In this document: positions 32,259 to 41,266 of the stretch, in pieces
Layout: every line of letters starts with the position of its first letter
How positions within the stretch are numbered: position 1 is the stretch's first letter
Assembly (NCBI GenBank): GCA_964526695.1
Contig: CAZGJA010000089.1
Span: forward strand, 62,001 to 126,000
DNA length: 64,000 bases
Direction of reading: 5' to 3'
Origin: JABWBH01 sp964526695
GTDB taxonomy: Bacteria; Planctomycetota; Phycisphaerae; UBA1845
Translations under genes and position numbers: made by a program
Notes under the pieces: model-generated
The model's database searches: none
Told to the model about the DNA's origin: nothing
The model's input: only the letters and a program-made list of their open reading frames with translations

Positions 32259-32422
32259 TGGGCGCGAAACTCGGGCAGCAGGAACGGGCCGCGCCGGTGG
32301 ACCACCAGATGGGCCAAGCGTGATGGGCATCCTCCGCATCGATCCGCGCCCCGGGCACAGCGTCGATTGCGGATCCTGGTGCCCACCGCTGTCGTGCGTC
32401 GTCCTGCGGCGACGCAAAGCGC

Positions 32423-32989
32423 TTACTCGACGCCTACCGACTCGATCGCCTCGCAGTCGCAGTAGGCGCCCTTGTGGATCAGCGCGAGGCACAATTCCTG
32501 CGCCTGTTTTGTCGCTACCTTCAAGGTCTTCGCAGCTTTCATCAAGAGTGCGAAGTCGCCGCCGCACGCCTTGGCCGGGTCGTTGCCGAGCGCCCTTTCG
32601 AGCTTCTTGAAGACGCCCTTCCCTGCGGCTTGCCGGATGATCTCCTCCGCGCGGCCTGCGACATCCTCCGAGCGCGGCATCTTCAGGTAGTCGTCGATCT
32701 GCTCGGCGGGCGTCAGCTCGAACCAGATCAGCCCGTGCAACTCGCGCTCAAGCGTTTCGGTGGGGATGCGCTGCATGACCCGGCGGAAGCGCTGCTCGGC
32801 GAGCAGGCCCGCAAAGCCGTCCCAGCGGACCACCACCACCGGCTTCCTCCATCGCGACGGCGGCTGCACCTCGACGCCGGCGCCGGGCATCGCGGGCGCC
32901 AGCAGCTCCTTGAGGACGCGCTCGACATGATCCAGTTTCAGCGCGGCAGGCATTTGCGGGAACTGTGCCCGATCCGCGGGACAAGTCAA
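32423..32989 (-). CDS. unknown protein with weakly BolA-like N-terminal region
   Basis: This protein of 188 residues (or 176 from Met 13 at 32953) is not recognised with confidence. Residues 15-100 (DHVERVLKELL, VVVVRWDGFAGLLAEQRFRRVMQRIP, LERELHGLIWFELTPAEQ) recall the BolA fold: a strand, F-x-G, an RHR-like RFRR, a helix, then H-x-L and TPxE. The C-terminal half is Lys/Ala-rich helices (KKLERALGNDPAKAC, KAAKTLKVATKQAQELC) ending CDCEAIESVG. No operon partner. Between aroF and this gene (32259-32422) I see nothing. Confidence 0.5.
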   Translation of the reverse strand: MTCPADRAQFPQMPAALKLDHVERVLKELLAPAMPGAGVEVQPPSRWRKPVVVVRWDGFAGLLAEQRFRRVMQRIPTETLERELHGLIWFELTPAEQIDDYLKMPRSEDVAGRAEEIIRQAAGKGVFKKLERALGNDPAKACGGDFALLMKAAKTLKVATKQAQELCLALIHKGAYCDCEAIESVGVE

Positions 32990-33044
32990 GGGAGTTCAAG
33001 AGCACGAACGGGGACAGTGCGCCGCATTCTGGCCTCAAGTCAGG

Positions 33045-33134
33045 GTGGCACGGTCTGGCGTACTCGCCAGGCCGTGGGGAGTGAGCAACCCAAGCGAGTC
33101 CCGGTAGCACGGCTCCGCAGCAGCGGACCCGTGG
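33045..33134 (+). repeat. REPIN-like hairpin doublet
   Basis: Module A (33045-33077) is the TACT-loop hairpin; module B (33105-33134) is the inverted hairpin with CTCCG/CGGAC-type arms and CAGCAG loop, somewhat decayed. The spacer is 27 bases. Confidence 0.82.
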
Positions 33135-33231
33135 AGCGAGCCAAGTGACGTTCGCAGATGGTGGGGCTGCTCTCCGAGCAGCCACGGTCCACCGGCTCTC
33201 CGAGCCGGTGCCCGACGCGAGCGCGGCGCCA

Positions 33232-34230
33232 TCACCGGATCAACTTCACCTTCGGCGCAACCGCGTCTGCCCTTGCCACGTATCGCTCGATCAACCCGTC
33301 GGCCAGCTTCTCGTGCAGCTCGACGACGTGCCGCGGATGAAAGTCCCTTCGCCGGTACACGCGCGGGCGTGCCACGGACCACTGCGGCACCGCGCGCAGC
33401 CGCCCTTCGGCAAGCTCCTTTGCCGCCTGTCGCAGTTTCTCCAGCCCCGCGAGGATCGCCTTGCAACCGATCGTGTGCGGGCCATCGCCGATGACGATGT
33501 CGGGACGGGCATGATGAACAATCGGCCCGCTGTCGATGCCCGCGTCGATCAGGTGGATCGTTGCGCCGACATACTCCGGCTCGTCGTTGAGCAGCGGATA
33601 GAAGTTCGTGGCCGTGCCGCGGTAATACGGCGACAGGCCCAGGTGCAGATTGATGATCCGTCCGTCGAAGCGATCCAGCAGCGGCGACTTGATGAGATTC
33701 GTCCCGAACACCAGCACCGCCTCGACGCCGCGCGCCTCGAGAAACCGCAGCGTGCCGACGGTGTTGAGTTCCCCCGGCTGAATGTGCAGCACGCCGCAGG
33801 ATCGCTCTTATTCCGCCTTCCCCCCTCCCCTTGTGAGGGGGCAGGGGGAGGGCGAGCTTCCCCCTCCCCTTGGGAGGGGGCAGGGGGAGGGCCTGTCTGG
33901 GCAAGGGGTGGACCACCGCATTCCTGCTTGCTGCCCCACCAGACCCGCCCCTTCAACCTCATCCGTCTCGTGCTCGCCTCGGATGAACGCCGCATCATGC
34001 CCGAGGAACCGCTCCTCCTGCCGGGCGCGCTCGGCGTAGTGCTCGCGGACGATGCGGAGTTGATCGGCGGTAAGCTCGGCGCTCGCGTCCACGTCCGCGG
34101 GAGAATAACCCGTCCGCTCGTATCCCACGGCGACGACGTTCAGCGCGCGGTGCAGGAACCGGGCCGCGAAGCGGTGGCGCGTCTCCACGCTGGTGAGCAC
34201 TGCGAAGCGGGTTGAAGAAGCGCGACTCAT
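33232..34230 (-). pseudogene. formyltransferase-family gene split by a repeat insertion
   Basis: One frame runs from ATG 34230 to 33232 with a single TAA at 33808-33810. The first part (FAVLTSVETRHRFAARFLHR ... HYAERARQEERFLGHDAAFI) and the last 186 residues (LNTVGTLRFLEARGVEAVLVFGTNLIKSPLL, then IINLHLGLSPYYRGTATNFYPLL with the HxGxSPxYRG motif) together look like a complete methionyl-tRNA-formyltransferase-like enzyme. Between them is a two-unit G-rich repeat that encodes SPCPLPRGGGSSPSPCPLTRGGG and brings in the stop. The 3' half could start at GTG 33792, but would lack the N-terminal part of the fold. Probably inactive; target unknown. Confidence 0.75.
33817..33895. repeat. two tandem G-rich repeat units
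   Basis: Two units of about 40 bases (33817-33856 and 33857-33895), each CTTCCCCC...CCTTG(T)G-AGGGGGCAGGGGGAGGG, lie inside the formyltransferase gene. Related sequences occur at 15262, 44644 and 54103. Confidence 0.8.
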
Positions 34231-34327
34231 GCCGATTCATCGGCACAAGCGGAGGCGCACGAACAGCCGCACAGGGGCGGCGGCAGCGCTGGACGGCGGG
34301 AAGGGTCTACTCGGCGGGCCTTGCGGC

Positions 34328-34403
34328 AGGTCACAGACCTGCCGGACCTTCGGCAGCTCAGAGAGCTGCCCCACCCGGCAGCTCGGAGAGCTGCACCACC
34401 TTG
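34328..34403. repeat. palindromic AGCTC-type tandem repeats
   Basis: CAGGTCACAGACCTG, GCAGCTCAGAGAGCTGC and GCAGCTCGGAGAGCTGC follow each other with CCCCACC-like links. The same family recurs at 61203-61308. Confidence 0.7.
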
Positions 34404-34429
34404 GCGGCTTGCGGAACTGACGGACCCGT

Positions 34430-35569
34430 TCAATGCCTTCCCGGCTGGGGCCAGGCGTTCTTCACGAAGCGGCCGTCGCGCAGGATGACCTTGCCGTCGG
34501 CCTTGATGACCCCGCCCTTGCGCAGCTCGCAGACCATGTCCCAGTGCAGCGCACTGACGTTCTTGCCCCCCGTCTCCGGGTACGCGGCGCCCAGCGCCAT
34601 GTGAAACGTGCCGCCGATCTTCTCGTCGAAGAGCGTGTTCTTCGTGAACTTCTGAATTGAGTAGTTCGTCCCGATCGCCAGCTCACCGAGGATCCGACCG
34701 CCCTTGTCCTGGTCCATCATCTGATAGAGGTAATCCTCGCCCTTGGAAGCCGTCGCCTCGACGACCTTGCCGCCCTTGAACTTCAGGCGCACGTCACACA
34801 CCTCGCGCCCGCCGTACACGGCCGGGAAGCCGAAACACACGTTCCCCTCGGTGGCGTTTTCGATCGGGCCGGTGAAGACCTCGCCGTCGGGAAAGTTGTT
34901 CAGCCCGTCGCAGTTGATCCACTTGCGCCCGCGCACGCCAAAGCGGATGTCCGTTCCGCCCGGCGCGGTGATGTGGATTTCGCTCGCCTTGTTGAGGTGA
35001 TCAGCCAGCCGCTGCTGCGCGACGCTGACTTGCTTCCAAGCGGCCACGGGGTCCGGAAGGTGGAGCAGCCCGGCGCCAAACACGAAATCCGCGTATTCGG
35101 ACAGCGACATCTCCGCGTCCTGCGCGCTGGCGGGGCAGGGGTATTGCGTGCCCACCCAGCGCAGCGGGTTCTTCTTCGCGGCCGCGCGCGTCAGCAGCGT
35201 TTTGAGAATGGGCTGCGCGGCTTTCTTCACCGTCGCCTGGCGCTTGGGATCGACGTTGGACAGCGCCCGCGTGTTGGTCGAGGCCCAGACCGCCAGGTAG
35301 CAGTTCGCCTCCTCCATCTCGCGCAGGTCGAAGGTGTTGAGCCACTCGAGCTGGTGCGGCTTGCCTTCCTTGAGCAGGACTTCGTCGCACGTTTCGCTGA
35401 GCAGGCGCGGCAGCGGATGCCCGCCCGCGGCGAGCACTTCACGATAGAGCGAAGTCAGCAGCGGCTCGGCCGTGACGGGGACTTTCAGCCGCACGACGTC
35501 GCCTTTTTTCACGTTCAGCGAATAGCGCACGAGCACCTGCGCCAACCGATCAAGCCGCGGATCAACCAT
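34430..35569 (-). CDS. M29 family aminopeptidase
   Basis: The 379-residue protein is a two-metal thermophilic-type (AmpS/AmpT, PepS) aminopeptidase. Likely metal and catalytic residues lie in FTGPIENATEG, RILGELAIGTNYSI, GTFHMALGAAYPETGG and SALHWDMVCEL. The N-terminal domain (DRLAQVLVRYSLNVKKGDVVRLKV) is typical. The start is ATG 35569, with GGAGGT immediately upstream; the longer frame to 35662 is not supported. Cytoplasmic, no signal peptide. It is a single gene. Confidence 0.9.
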   Translation of the reverse strand: MVDPRLDRLAQVLVRYSLNVKKGDVVRLKVPVTAEPLLTSLYREVLAAGGHPLPRLLSETCDEVLLKEGKPHQLEWLNTFDLREMEEANCYLAVWASTNTRALSNVDPKRQATVKKAAQPILKTLLTRAAAKKNPLRWVGTQYPCPASAQDAEMSLSEYADFVFGAGLLHLPDPVAAWKQVSVAQQRLADHLNKASEIHITAPGGTDIRFGVRGRKWINCDGLNNFPDGEVFTGPIENATEGNVCFGFPAVYGGREVCDVRLKFKGGKVVEATASKGEDYLYQMMDQDKGGRILGELAIGTNYSIQKFTKNTLFDEKIGGTFHMALGAAYPETGGKNVSALHWDMVCELRKGGVIKADGKVILRDGRFVKNAWPQPGRH

Positions 35570-35763
35570 GCCGCACCTCCCGTTTCGACCGTTTGCACAC
35601 GCTTGCGCACGCTTCCATCGCACCACGCATCGCACTGTAGGTGAAATCGCGGATGGCTCCAAGCGAGGAGGAGGCGGAACGCGGAAGCGGCTGTTCTTGG
35701 CGTGCCAACGAGCCGCTGACTTGCGGCGTCACTGGGCGAGACCTCGCCAGATAGCACGGCTGG

Positions 35764-35865
35764 GTGGCACGGTCTGGCGTACTCGCCAGGCCGTGGCGGA
35801 TGAGGATGGTGTCGAACGTCGCTTCGCCGACGCCACGGGTCCGCTGCTGCCGACCCGCGCCACCC
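35764..35865 (+). repeat. REPIN-like hairpin doublet
   Basis: Module A (35764-35796) and inverted module B (35832-35865, one arm base changed) with a 35-base spacer. A stray TAGCACGGC lies just before it. The gap 35570-35967 has no gene; downstream of the repeat are short CACATCC direct repeats (35867-35900). Confidence 0.85.
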
Positions 35866-35967
35866 AACGCACATCCGAGCCGCCCAACACACATCCACAG
35901 CATCGGACGCGGATTGAAGCCGCATCGAAATACGGAGAAGATGGCCGAGGGCCATAAGGAGTCCTCG

Positions 35968-38466
35968 ATGCTTGAACTGAGTTGGGTCGTTGGCGTAATC
36001 ATCACCGCACTCGGCGCCTGGCAGGCGCCGGCACAGGCGCCGATCGCGGCATCGGATTGGGTGACGACGGGCTGGGACTGCGAGCTGTTCGCCGCCGGTG
36101 ATGTCAACGGCGACGGATTCGCGGACGTCGTGACGATCAGCGGGCGGGACAAGCTCTGCGTGTCGCTGAGCCTGGACGGCTGGAAGGCCACGCCGTGGAC
36201 GATGGCGACCGATCGGCTCAAGGCCGAGGGGGCGCTGCGGATGTTTGTGACGGATGCGGACCCCGCGCGGCCGGGCAGCGAGGTCGTCGTCGCGATGCCG
36301 GACCATGCGCTGGTCTTCGGTGCGTGGAAAGAAGGCAAGTTCGAGTACGAGGAGCGGCTCACCCCCGCGCCTGCCACGCCGGCTGATGGGCCAGGTTCCG
36401 CCGCCAGCCCCTCGCCCATCGGGGAAACAACATCCACTACGGGTAGTGCTCCAGTCACCGCGCCGCCCTATGAGCCAACGGCGACGGTGCTTAGTCGAAT
36501 GCTGGCGGACTTCAACGCGGACGGCGTCGCGGATGAAGCGACCGTCTTCACCTGCCGCAGGCCGCACGAGCATCGCCTCGTCCGCGTCGCGCTGACGCCG
36601 AATCCGAAATCCGCGGATCAGGACAGCGACGGGCTGACCGACGAGGAGGAGCGCCAGCTTGCGACCGACCCGCTCAACCGCGACACCGACTTCGACGGGC
36701 TGCTCGACGGATGGGAGGTGAAGGGCCTGCCGCGCGGCATCGCCGGACCGGAGACTCCGCTGAATCCGCGTCAGCAGGATGTCATCGTCGTCATCGGTCC
36801 GTATGAAGGGCTGGACCTGCTGGCCGCGCGCGTCAGCCTTGAGGACGCCAAGAAAATCTACCTGCGCATCCCGTCCGTGAATCCCGACGGCACGACCGGC
36901 ATCCACCTGCAATATCGCTTCGACGCGCCCATCGCCCCCAAGGACCAGGGCAACTGGCCCGACGTGGGTGCGAAGTTCTTCGACACGCGGCAGCGCGGGC
37001 TGATGCACTGGATGATGGTCACCGGGCTGGGTGGCGGCGGGCAGTCGTCGCAGTTGGGCGATCTCGGCGCGGCGGGGGCGAACTGGGCGGCGTTCGCGCA
37101 TGAGCTGGGGCATCAACTCGCGCTCAGCCACACCGGCGATTCCGCGCCGCCGTGGTGCCCGCTGTACCCGTCGCTGATGAACTACGCCTTCAACTACAGC
37201 CTCGGCGACGACGGCAGCAAGGTGCAGTTCTCCACCGGCAAGTTCCGCGATTTGGAATTGCGCGAGTCGGCGCTGTCGGAGCGCCTGCCCTACGCCTTCG
37301 ACGACCTCAAGTACCTCGCGGCCGGCCCCTTCCACTTCACGCTCAAGGACGACGGCGCGGGCGGGACGCTGATCGACTGGAACCAGAACGGACAGTTCGA
37401 CGAGGGCACGGTCGCCGCCGACATCAACTACGGCAGCTCGACGAACTGCGGCGAGCGCGTGCGCTTCGACCTGATCGGTTCCGCGCCGGCGCTGTGCCGC
37501 GTCGGCGACACGTTGCACATGGCTTTTCTCACGCAGGACCAGGGTGAAATCCGCCTGCGCACCTACAAAGGTGACGGGCAGTGGACCGATCCGCGGCCGG
37601 TGGCCAACAGCAGCTCCACGTTTGACCCCGTTCTCGTGGGGACGAAAGACGCGGGATATCTGCTGTTCCGCAGGCCCGAAGGCTGGTGGATCGCGCGGTT
37701 CGACGCGGGCACGGTGGACGAGCCGCGCTACTTCGCCGAGCTGCCTTCGATCGAGTTGAGCGCGGGGCGCATCGGCGACCGCGTGCTGCTCGTCGGTCGG
37801 CGCGACGACGACTCGCTCCCGACGTGGTGGCTCGACGCCCCGCGCGATGACAAAGGCGCGATGCAGTACAAGGTGATGCCCGGTCCGCCGCTGGACTTCA
37901 CGTCGCAGGTTCCGGTGGACTTCTGCGTCCAGCCGAGGGACGGGCGCGTGGTCGTCGTGGGGTCGGCCTCGCCGGAGCCGGCGCGGAAGCTGTGGATGCA
38001 CGCGGCGTGGTTCGAGATGGAATCCGAGACCAACTGGCGGAAGGTGGAGCAGCGGTGGATCGGCGGCGAGGGGGGGGGCGTGACGTGCTCGACGCGCCCG
38101 ACGGTGCGCTGCACGGACGCCGGCGAGCTGCTCATCTTCCACACGGGGTACGCGCACGCCAACGGCTGGATGCTGATGTACCGCACGAAGATGATCGGCA
38201 ATCGCGCGCTGCGCGACGGCTGGCTGGTCAACATGCTCTACGACGAGTGGACGCTGACGCGCCGCCCGATCGCGTTCGAGCTGTCGCCGCAGGGGGCGGT
38301 CTTCGCCTTCCGTTGGGACGCGGGCAAGCACGCCTACGAGGTCAACCACCTGCTCGTGGGACACAACGGGCTGGGCATCGACCCGGAGCCGATGCGCGAC
38401 TACGACGACGGCGCGCTCATCAGCCAGTGGGGCATCCGCCATTCGATCCTGTACATGCAGCCGTAA
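35968..38466 (+). CDS. large secreted metalloprotease-like protein
   Basis: The 832-residue protein starts with a signal sequence (LSWVVGVIITALGAWQAPAQA). Residues about 35-60 contain FAAGDVNGDGFADVV, a calcium-type FG-GAP repeat; a Pro/Thr/Ser linker follows; DQDSDGLTDEEERQLATDPLNRDTDFDGLLDGWE is a thrombospondin type 3-like calcium array. The zinc motif HELGHQLALSH (around residue 375) is HExxHxxxxxH, as in metzincins. The C-terminal half is beta-rich with repeated W and D motifs, perhaps a propeller. AAGGAG six bases before ATG 35968 fixes the start. Substrate unknown. Confidence 0.82.
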   Translation: MLELSWVVGVIITALGAWQAPAQAPIAASDWVTTGWDCELFAAGDVNGDGFADVVTISGRDKLCVSLSLDGWKATPWTMATDRLKAEGALRMFVTDADPARPGSEVVVAMPDHALVFGAWKEGKFEYEERLTPAPATPADGPGSAASPSPIGETTSTTGSAPVTAPPYEPTATVLSRMLADFNADGVADEATVFTCRRPHEHRLVRVALTPNPKSADQDSDGLTDEEERQLATDPLNRDTDFDGLLDGWEVKGLPRGIAGPETPLNPRQQDVIVVIGPYEGLDLLAARVSLEDAKKIYLRIPSVNPDGTTGIHLQYRFDAPIAPKDQGNWPDVGAKFFDTRQRGLMHWMMVTGLGGGGQSSQLGDLGAAGANWAAFAHELGHQLALSHTGDSAPPWCPLYPSLMNYAFNYSLGDDGSKVQFSTGKFRDLELRESALSERLPYAFDDLKYLAAGPFHFTLKDDGAGGTLIDWNQNGQFDEGTVAADINYGSSTNCGERVRFDLIGSAPALCRVGDTLHMAFLTQDQGEIRLRTYKGDGQWTDPRPVANSSSTFDPVLVGTKDAGYLLFRRPEGWWIARFDAGTVDEPRYFAELPSIELSAGRIGDRVLLVGRRDDDSLPTWWLDAPRDDKGAMQYKVMPGPPLDFTSQVPVDFCVQPRDGRVVVVGSASPEPARKLWMHAAWFEMESETNWRKVEQRWIGGEGGGVTCSTRPTVRCTDAGELLIFHTGYAHANGWMLMYRTKMIGNRALRDGWLVNMLYDEWTLTRRPIAFELSPQGAVFAFRWDAGKHAYEVNHLLVGHNGLGIDPEPMRDYDDGALISQWGIRHSILYMQP

Positions 38467-38500
38467 CGGCGGGGGTGCAATTCGAAACTGGGCATGGGGG

Positions 38501-38677
38501 CCGTCACCCCCGCGCCGACGGGGGCAGTCACTCTCGCACAGGCGGGAGCCGTCACCCCCGCGCAGGCGGCGGCCCAGGGCGCACCGCCAGTCCGCTGGAT
38601 TCCCGCCTGCGCGGGAAGGGCACGGGTAGTTCGTCGCTCCGCGACGAGACTGGATTCCCGCCTGCGCGAGAATGACA
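38501..38677. repeat. family C repeats with an embedded GTAGT-led hairpin
   Basis: Three diverged left modules (GTCACCCCCGCG-type at about 38502, 38526 and 38551) and two right modules (TGGATTCCCGCCTGCGCG, near 38595 and 38650) lie between the protease and HAD genes. Between the two right modules is GGGTAGTTCGTCGCTCCGCG (38624-38643), one module of the GTAGT-led REP-like family. Confidence 0.75.
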
Positions 38678-38703
38678 GGCTTCGCCTTGCACCACGGGAT
38701 GTC

Positions 38704-39279
38704 ATGCGTCGATCCGCCATCATCTTTGATCTGGACGGCACGATCACGAGGCCCGTGCTGGACTTCGACCTGATGCGCCGGGAAATCGGCATCGCTTCCG
38801 GGCCGATTCTCGAAGCGCTGGATCGGATGACGCCGGGCGACCGCGCGCAGGCCGAGCAGGTGCTGGAGCGGCACGAGCGCGAAGCGGCGGAGAACTCGGT
38901 CCTGTACGAAGGAGCGGTCGAGGTCGTGGCGTGGCTGCGCGATCGCGGCTGCCCCGTGGCGATTCTGACGCGCAATGCGCGGCGCTGGGTGGACGTCGTG
39001 CTCACGAAGCATGCCATCGAGGTGGATGCCATCCGCACGCGCGAGGACGGGGCGATCAAGCCGTCGGCCGCTCCCGTGCTCGCCCTCTGCGCGCAGCTCG
39101 GCGCCGCGCCCGCGGAGAGCTGGATGATCGGCGACTACCTTTTCGACCTTCAGTCCGGTCGCCAGGCCGGGACGCGCACGGTGCTGATGATCGGCGACAG
39201 CCCGGCGCCGGCGTTCGCGGGGGAGGCGGATCATGTGATTCGCAACTTGCGGGAGCTGCTGGAACTGCTTCGGCGATGA
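38704..39279 (+). CDS. HAD-family hydrolase
   Basis: The 191-residue protein has the HAD motifs: IIFDLDGTITRPV (nucleophile Asp), ILTRNA, IKPSAAPV (Lys) and MIGDYLFDLQSG (acidic pair). It resembles phosphoglycolate-phosphatase-like enzymes with a small helical cap. It likely dephosphorylates a small metabolite. ATG 38704 lies just after a repeat cluster. Its stop overlaps an ATG (39276) that opens a frame running into purB. Confidence 0.88.
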   Translation: MRRSAIIFDLDGTITRPVLDFDLMRREIGIASGPILEALDRMTPGDRAQAEQVLERHEREAAENSVLYEGAVEVVAWLRDRGCPVAILTRNARRWVDVVLTKHAIEVDAIRTREDGAIKPSAAPVLALCAQLGAAPAESWMIGDYLFDLQSGRQAGTRTVLMIGDSPAPAFAGEADHVIRNLRELLELLRR

Positions 39280-39587
39280 ATAGCGCGCCGCGCGGTCGAC
39301 AGCCGGCGGCGGCGAGAGTCGTCGCGGCGCTGGCGTCCATCGGCGATGGCCCTATCGTTGCGGTGGCGGCTGTGGACCTTGCGGACTACGCGGCTCGAAA
39401 ACGCTGGCCTGGCGAGAGGGGGATGGGCGTCCTTTCGATCCTGCTCGGCCCTTCCAGCAGGAACGCGCAGCCGCCACTGGACAACGCCCTTTCCACCTGC
39501 CTCGCTCCCGAGGCGCATCCTCCACCTTACGGGAGCGAGCGTTCTGCGATAGCCTTTGGACGGTTTGCAACGGAAAGGCTGCCGGGC
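39280..39587 (+). other. spacer open in frame with purB
   Basis: No recognised gene. The frame from ATG 39276 (overlapping the HAD stop as ATGA) is open through this stretch and into purB, which would add 104 residues to the lyase. Composition (Ala/Arg/Pro-rich) and lack of any match to lyases make it more likely a leader, but a coupled N-terminal extension cannot be excluded. Confidence 0.4.
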
Positions 39588-41018
39588 ATGACGAATGTGG
39601 ACGTTTATCAGTCGCCGCTGGTGGCGCGGAATGCTTCGCGCGAGATGGCGGAGATGTTCGGCGCTCGGCGGCGGATTCTGACGTGGCGGCGGCTTTGGCT
39701 GGCGATCGCGGTCGCGCAGCGGCGGCTGGGACTGGCCGTCAGCGACGCGCAGATTCGTCAGCTCGAATCGACGCTGGAGCAGATCGACTTTGACGCGGCG
39801 GCGCGGCATGAGAAAAAGCTGCGGCACGACGTGATGGCCCATCTGCACGCCTGGGGCGATGTCGCGCCCGACGCGCGCGGCATTCTCCACGTCGGCTGCA
39901 CCAGCGCGACGATCGTGGACAACGCCGACCTCGTGCTGATGCGCGACGCGATGATCCACCTGGCCGGGTGGCTGGCGAACGGGGTGGACGCGCTGGGCGG
40001 CTTTGCGGTGGAGCATCGCTCGCTGCCCACGCTGGGCTACACGCATTACCAGGCGGCGCAGGTCACGACCGTCGGCAAGCGCGCGGCCACGTGGTGCTGG
40101 GATTTCGCGCGGGATTTGAGCGAAATCGAGCATCGGCTGGCGTCGCTGCGGTTTCGCGGGATCAAGGGCACCACGGGGACGCAGGCGAGCTTCCTGACGC
40201 TCTTCGGCGGCGACGATGCCAAGGTTCTGGCACTGGAGCGCGAGGTGGCCGGCGCGTTCGGATTTGACCAGATCGAACCGGTCACCGGTCAGACGTATTC
40301 TCGCAAGGTGGACGCCGAGGTCATCTCGACGCTGGCGGGGATCGCGGCGAGCGTGCACAAGTTCGCCAATGACGTCCGGCTGCTGGCGAACCTCAAGGAG
40401 ATCGAGGAGCCGTTCGAGACGTCGCAGGTCGGCAGCAGTGCGATGGCGTATAAGCGCAACCCCATGCGCTGCGAGCGGGCGACGGGCCTGGCGCGGTTCG
40501 TCATCTCGCTGGCGCAGTCGCCGCTCGCCACCGCGGCCGAGCAGTGGCTGGAGCGCACGCTGGACGATTCGTCCAACAAGCGGCTGAGCATTCCCGAGGC
40601 GTTTCTGGCGACGGACGGGATGCTGCGCATCGTCACCAACGTGGCGCGGGGGCTGGTGGTGTATCCGCGCGTGATCGAGACGCATCTCCGCGCGGAGCTG
40701 CCGTTCATGGCGACGGAGGAGATTCTGATGGCCGGCGTGCAGGCGGGCGGGGACCGGCAGGCGCTCCACGAGCGGATTCGCGTGCACTCGCACGAGGCCG
40801 CCCGGCGCGTGAAGCTCGAAGGTCGGGAGAACGACTTGTTGGATCGCCTGCGGGGCGATGCGGCGTTTGCGAAGTGCGACATCGACGACGCGCTCGACCC
40901 GGCGCGCTACGTCGGAAGAGCGCCGCGGCAGGTCGAGGAGTTCGTCGCGGAATTCGTCGAGCCTGTGCGAAGGCAATACGCGTCCGTGCTGGGCCGAGCG
41001 GCTGATCTGGATGTGTGA
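39588..41018 (+). CDS. purB: adenylosuccinate lyase
   Basis: The 476-residue fumarase/aspartase-superfamily enzyme acts twice in purine synthesis, releasing fumarate from SAICAR and adenylosuccinate. Motifs: HVGCTSATIVDNADL, THYQAAQVTTVGKRAA (catalytic His region), FRGIKGTTGTQASF, and the signature GSSAMAYKRNPMRCE. GGAAAGG nine bases before ATG 39588 supports this start. Usual length for the longer PurB type. A purine gene followed by pyrE suggests a nucleotide group. Confidence 0.94.
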   Translation: MTNVDVYQSPLVARNASREMAEMFGARRRILTWRRLWLAIAVAQRRLGLAVSDAQIRQLESTLEQIDFDAAARHEKKLRHDVMAHLHAWGDVAPDARGILHVGCTSATIVDNADLVLMRDAMIHLAGWLANGVDALGGFAVEHRSLPTLGYTHYQAAQVTTVGKRAATWCWDFARDLSEIEHRLASLRFRGIKGTTGTQASFLTLFGGDDAKVLALEREVAGAFGFDQIEPVTGQTYSRKVDAEVISTLAGIAASVHKFANDVRLLANLKEIEEPFETSQVGSSAMAYKRNPMRCERATGLARFVISLAQSPLATAAEQWLERTLDDSSNKRLSIPEAFLATDGMLRIVTNVARGLVVYPRVIETHLRAELPFMATEEILMAGVQAGGDRQALHERIRVHSHEAARRVKLEGRENDLLDRLRGDAAFAKCDIDDALDPARYVGRAPRQVEEFVAEFVEPVRRQYASVLGRAADLDV

Positions 41019-41027
41019 CAGGAGTTA

Positions 41028-41222
41028 TCCGCAGATTACGCAGATTTCGCAGATTGGGTTTTTGGGAAGTTGTGGAGCTTGCTGAGAGCGGATGCAGACG
41101 GCGGTGCAGATGCTGGTTGAAACCCCAGGCCACATTTCGTGTTTCCGGGCCGGCGTCGGACAAGGGCTTTCTGCAACCCGGGTTTCTTTGCATTCATCTG
41201 CGCAATCTGCGTAATCTGTGGA
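41028..41222. repeat. inverted-repeat element upstream of pyrE
   Basis: The left arm, TCCGCAGATTACGCAGATT onward (41028-41056), and right arm, CATCTGCGCAATCTGCGTAAT onward to 41222, are about 28-base inverted repeats with roughly 3 mismatches, enclosing about 140 bases. Each arm also contains tandem CGCAGATT units. It fills the purB-pyrE gap and could fold in the transcript. Confidence 0.75.
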
Positions 41223-41266
41223 TGACATTCTTCTTTTTATGAGTTTCCCGGAGCGGGGATTATTTC

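Noticed and set aside
35515..39234. 1239-codon open frame on the minus strand
   Set aside because: It is antisense to the metalloprotease (HELGHQLALSH, signal peptide, ribosome site) and HAD genes, and its product is Arg/His/Pro-rich, the typical shadow in G+C-rich DNA.
41028..41224. TTATCCGCA and TGTGGATGA as DnaA boxes near pyrE
   Set aside because: They are the ends of an inverted-repeat element, not clustered boxes, and lie between purB and pyrE without other origin features.
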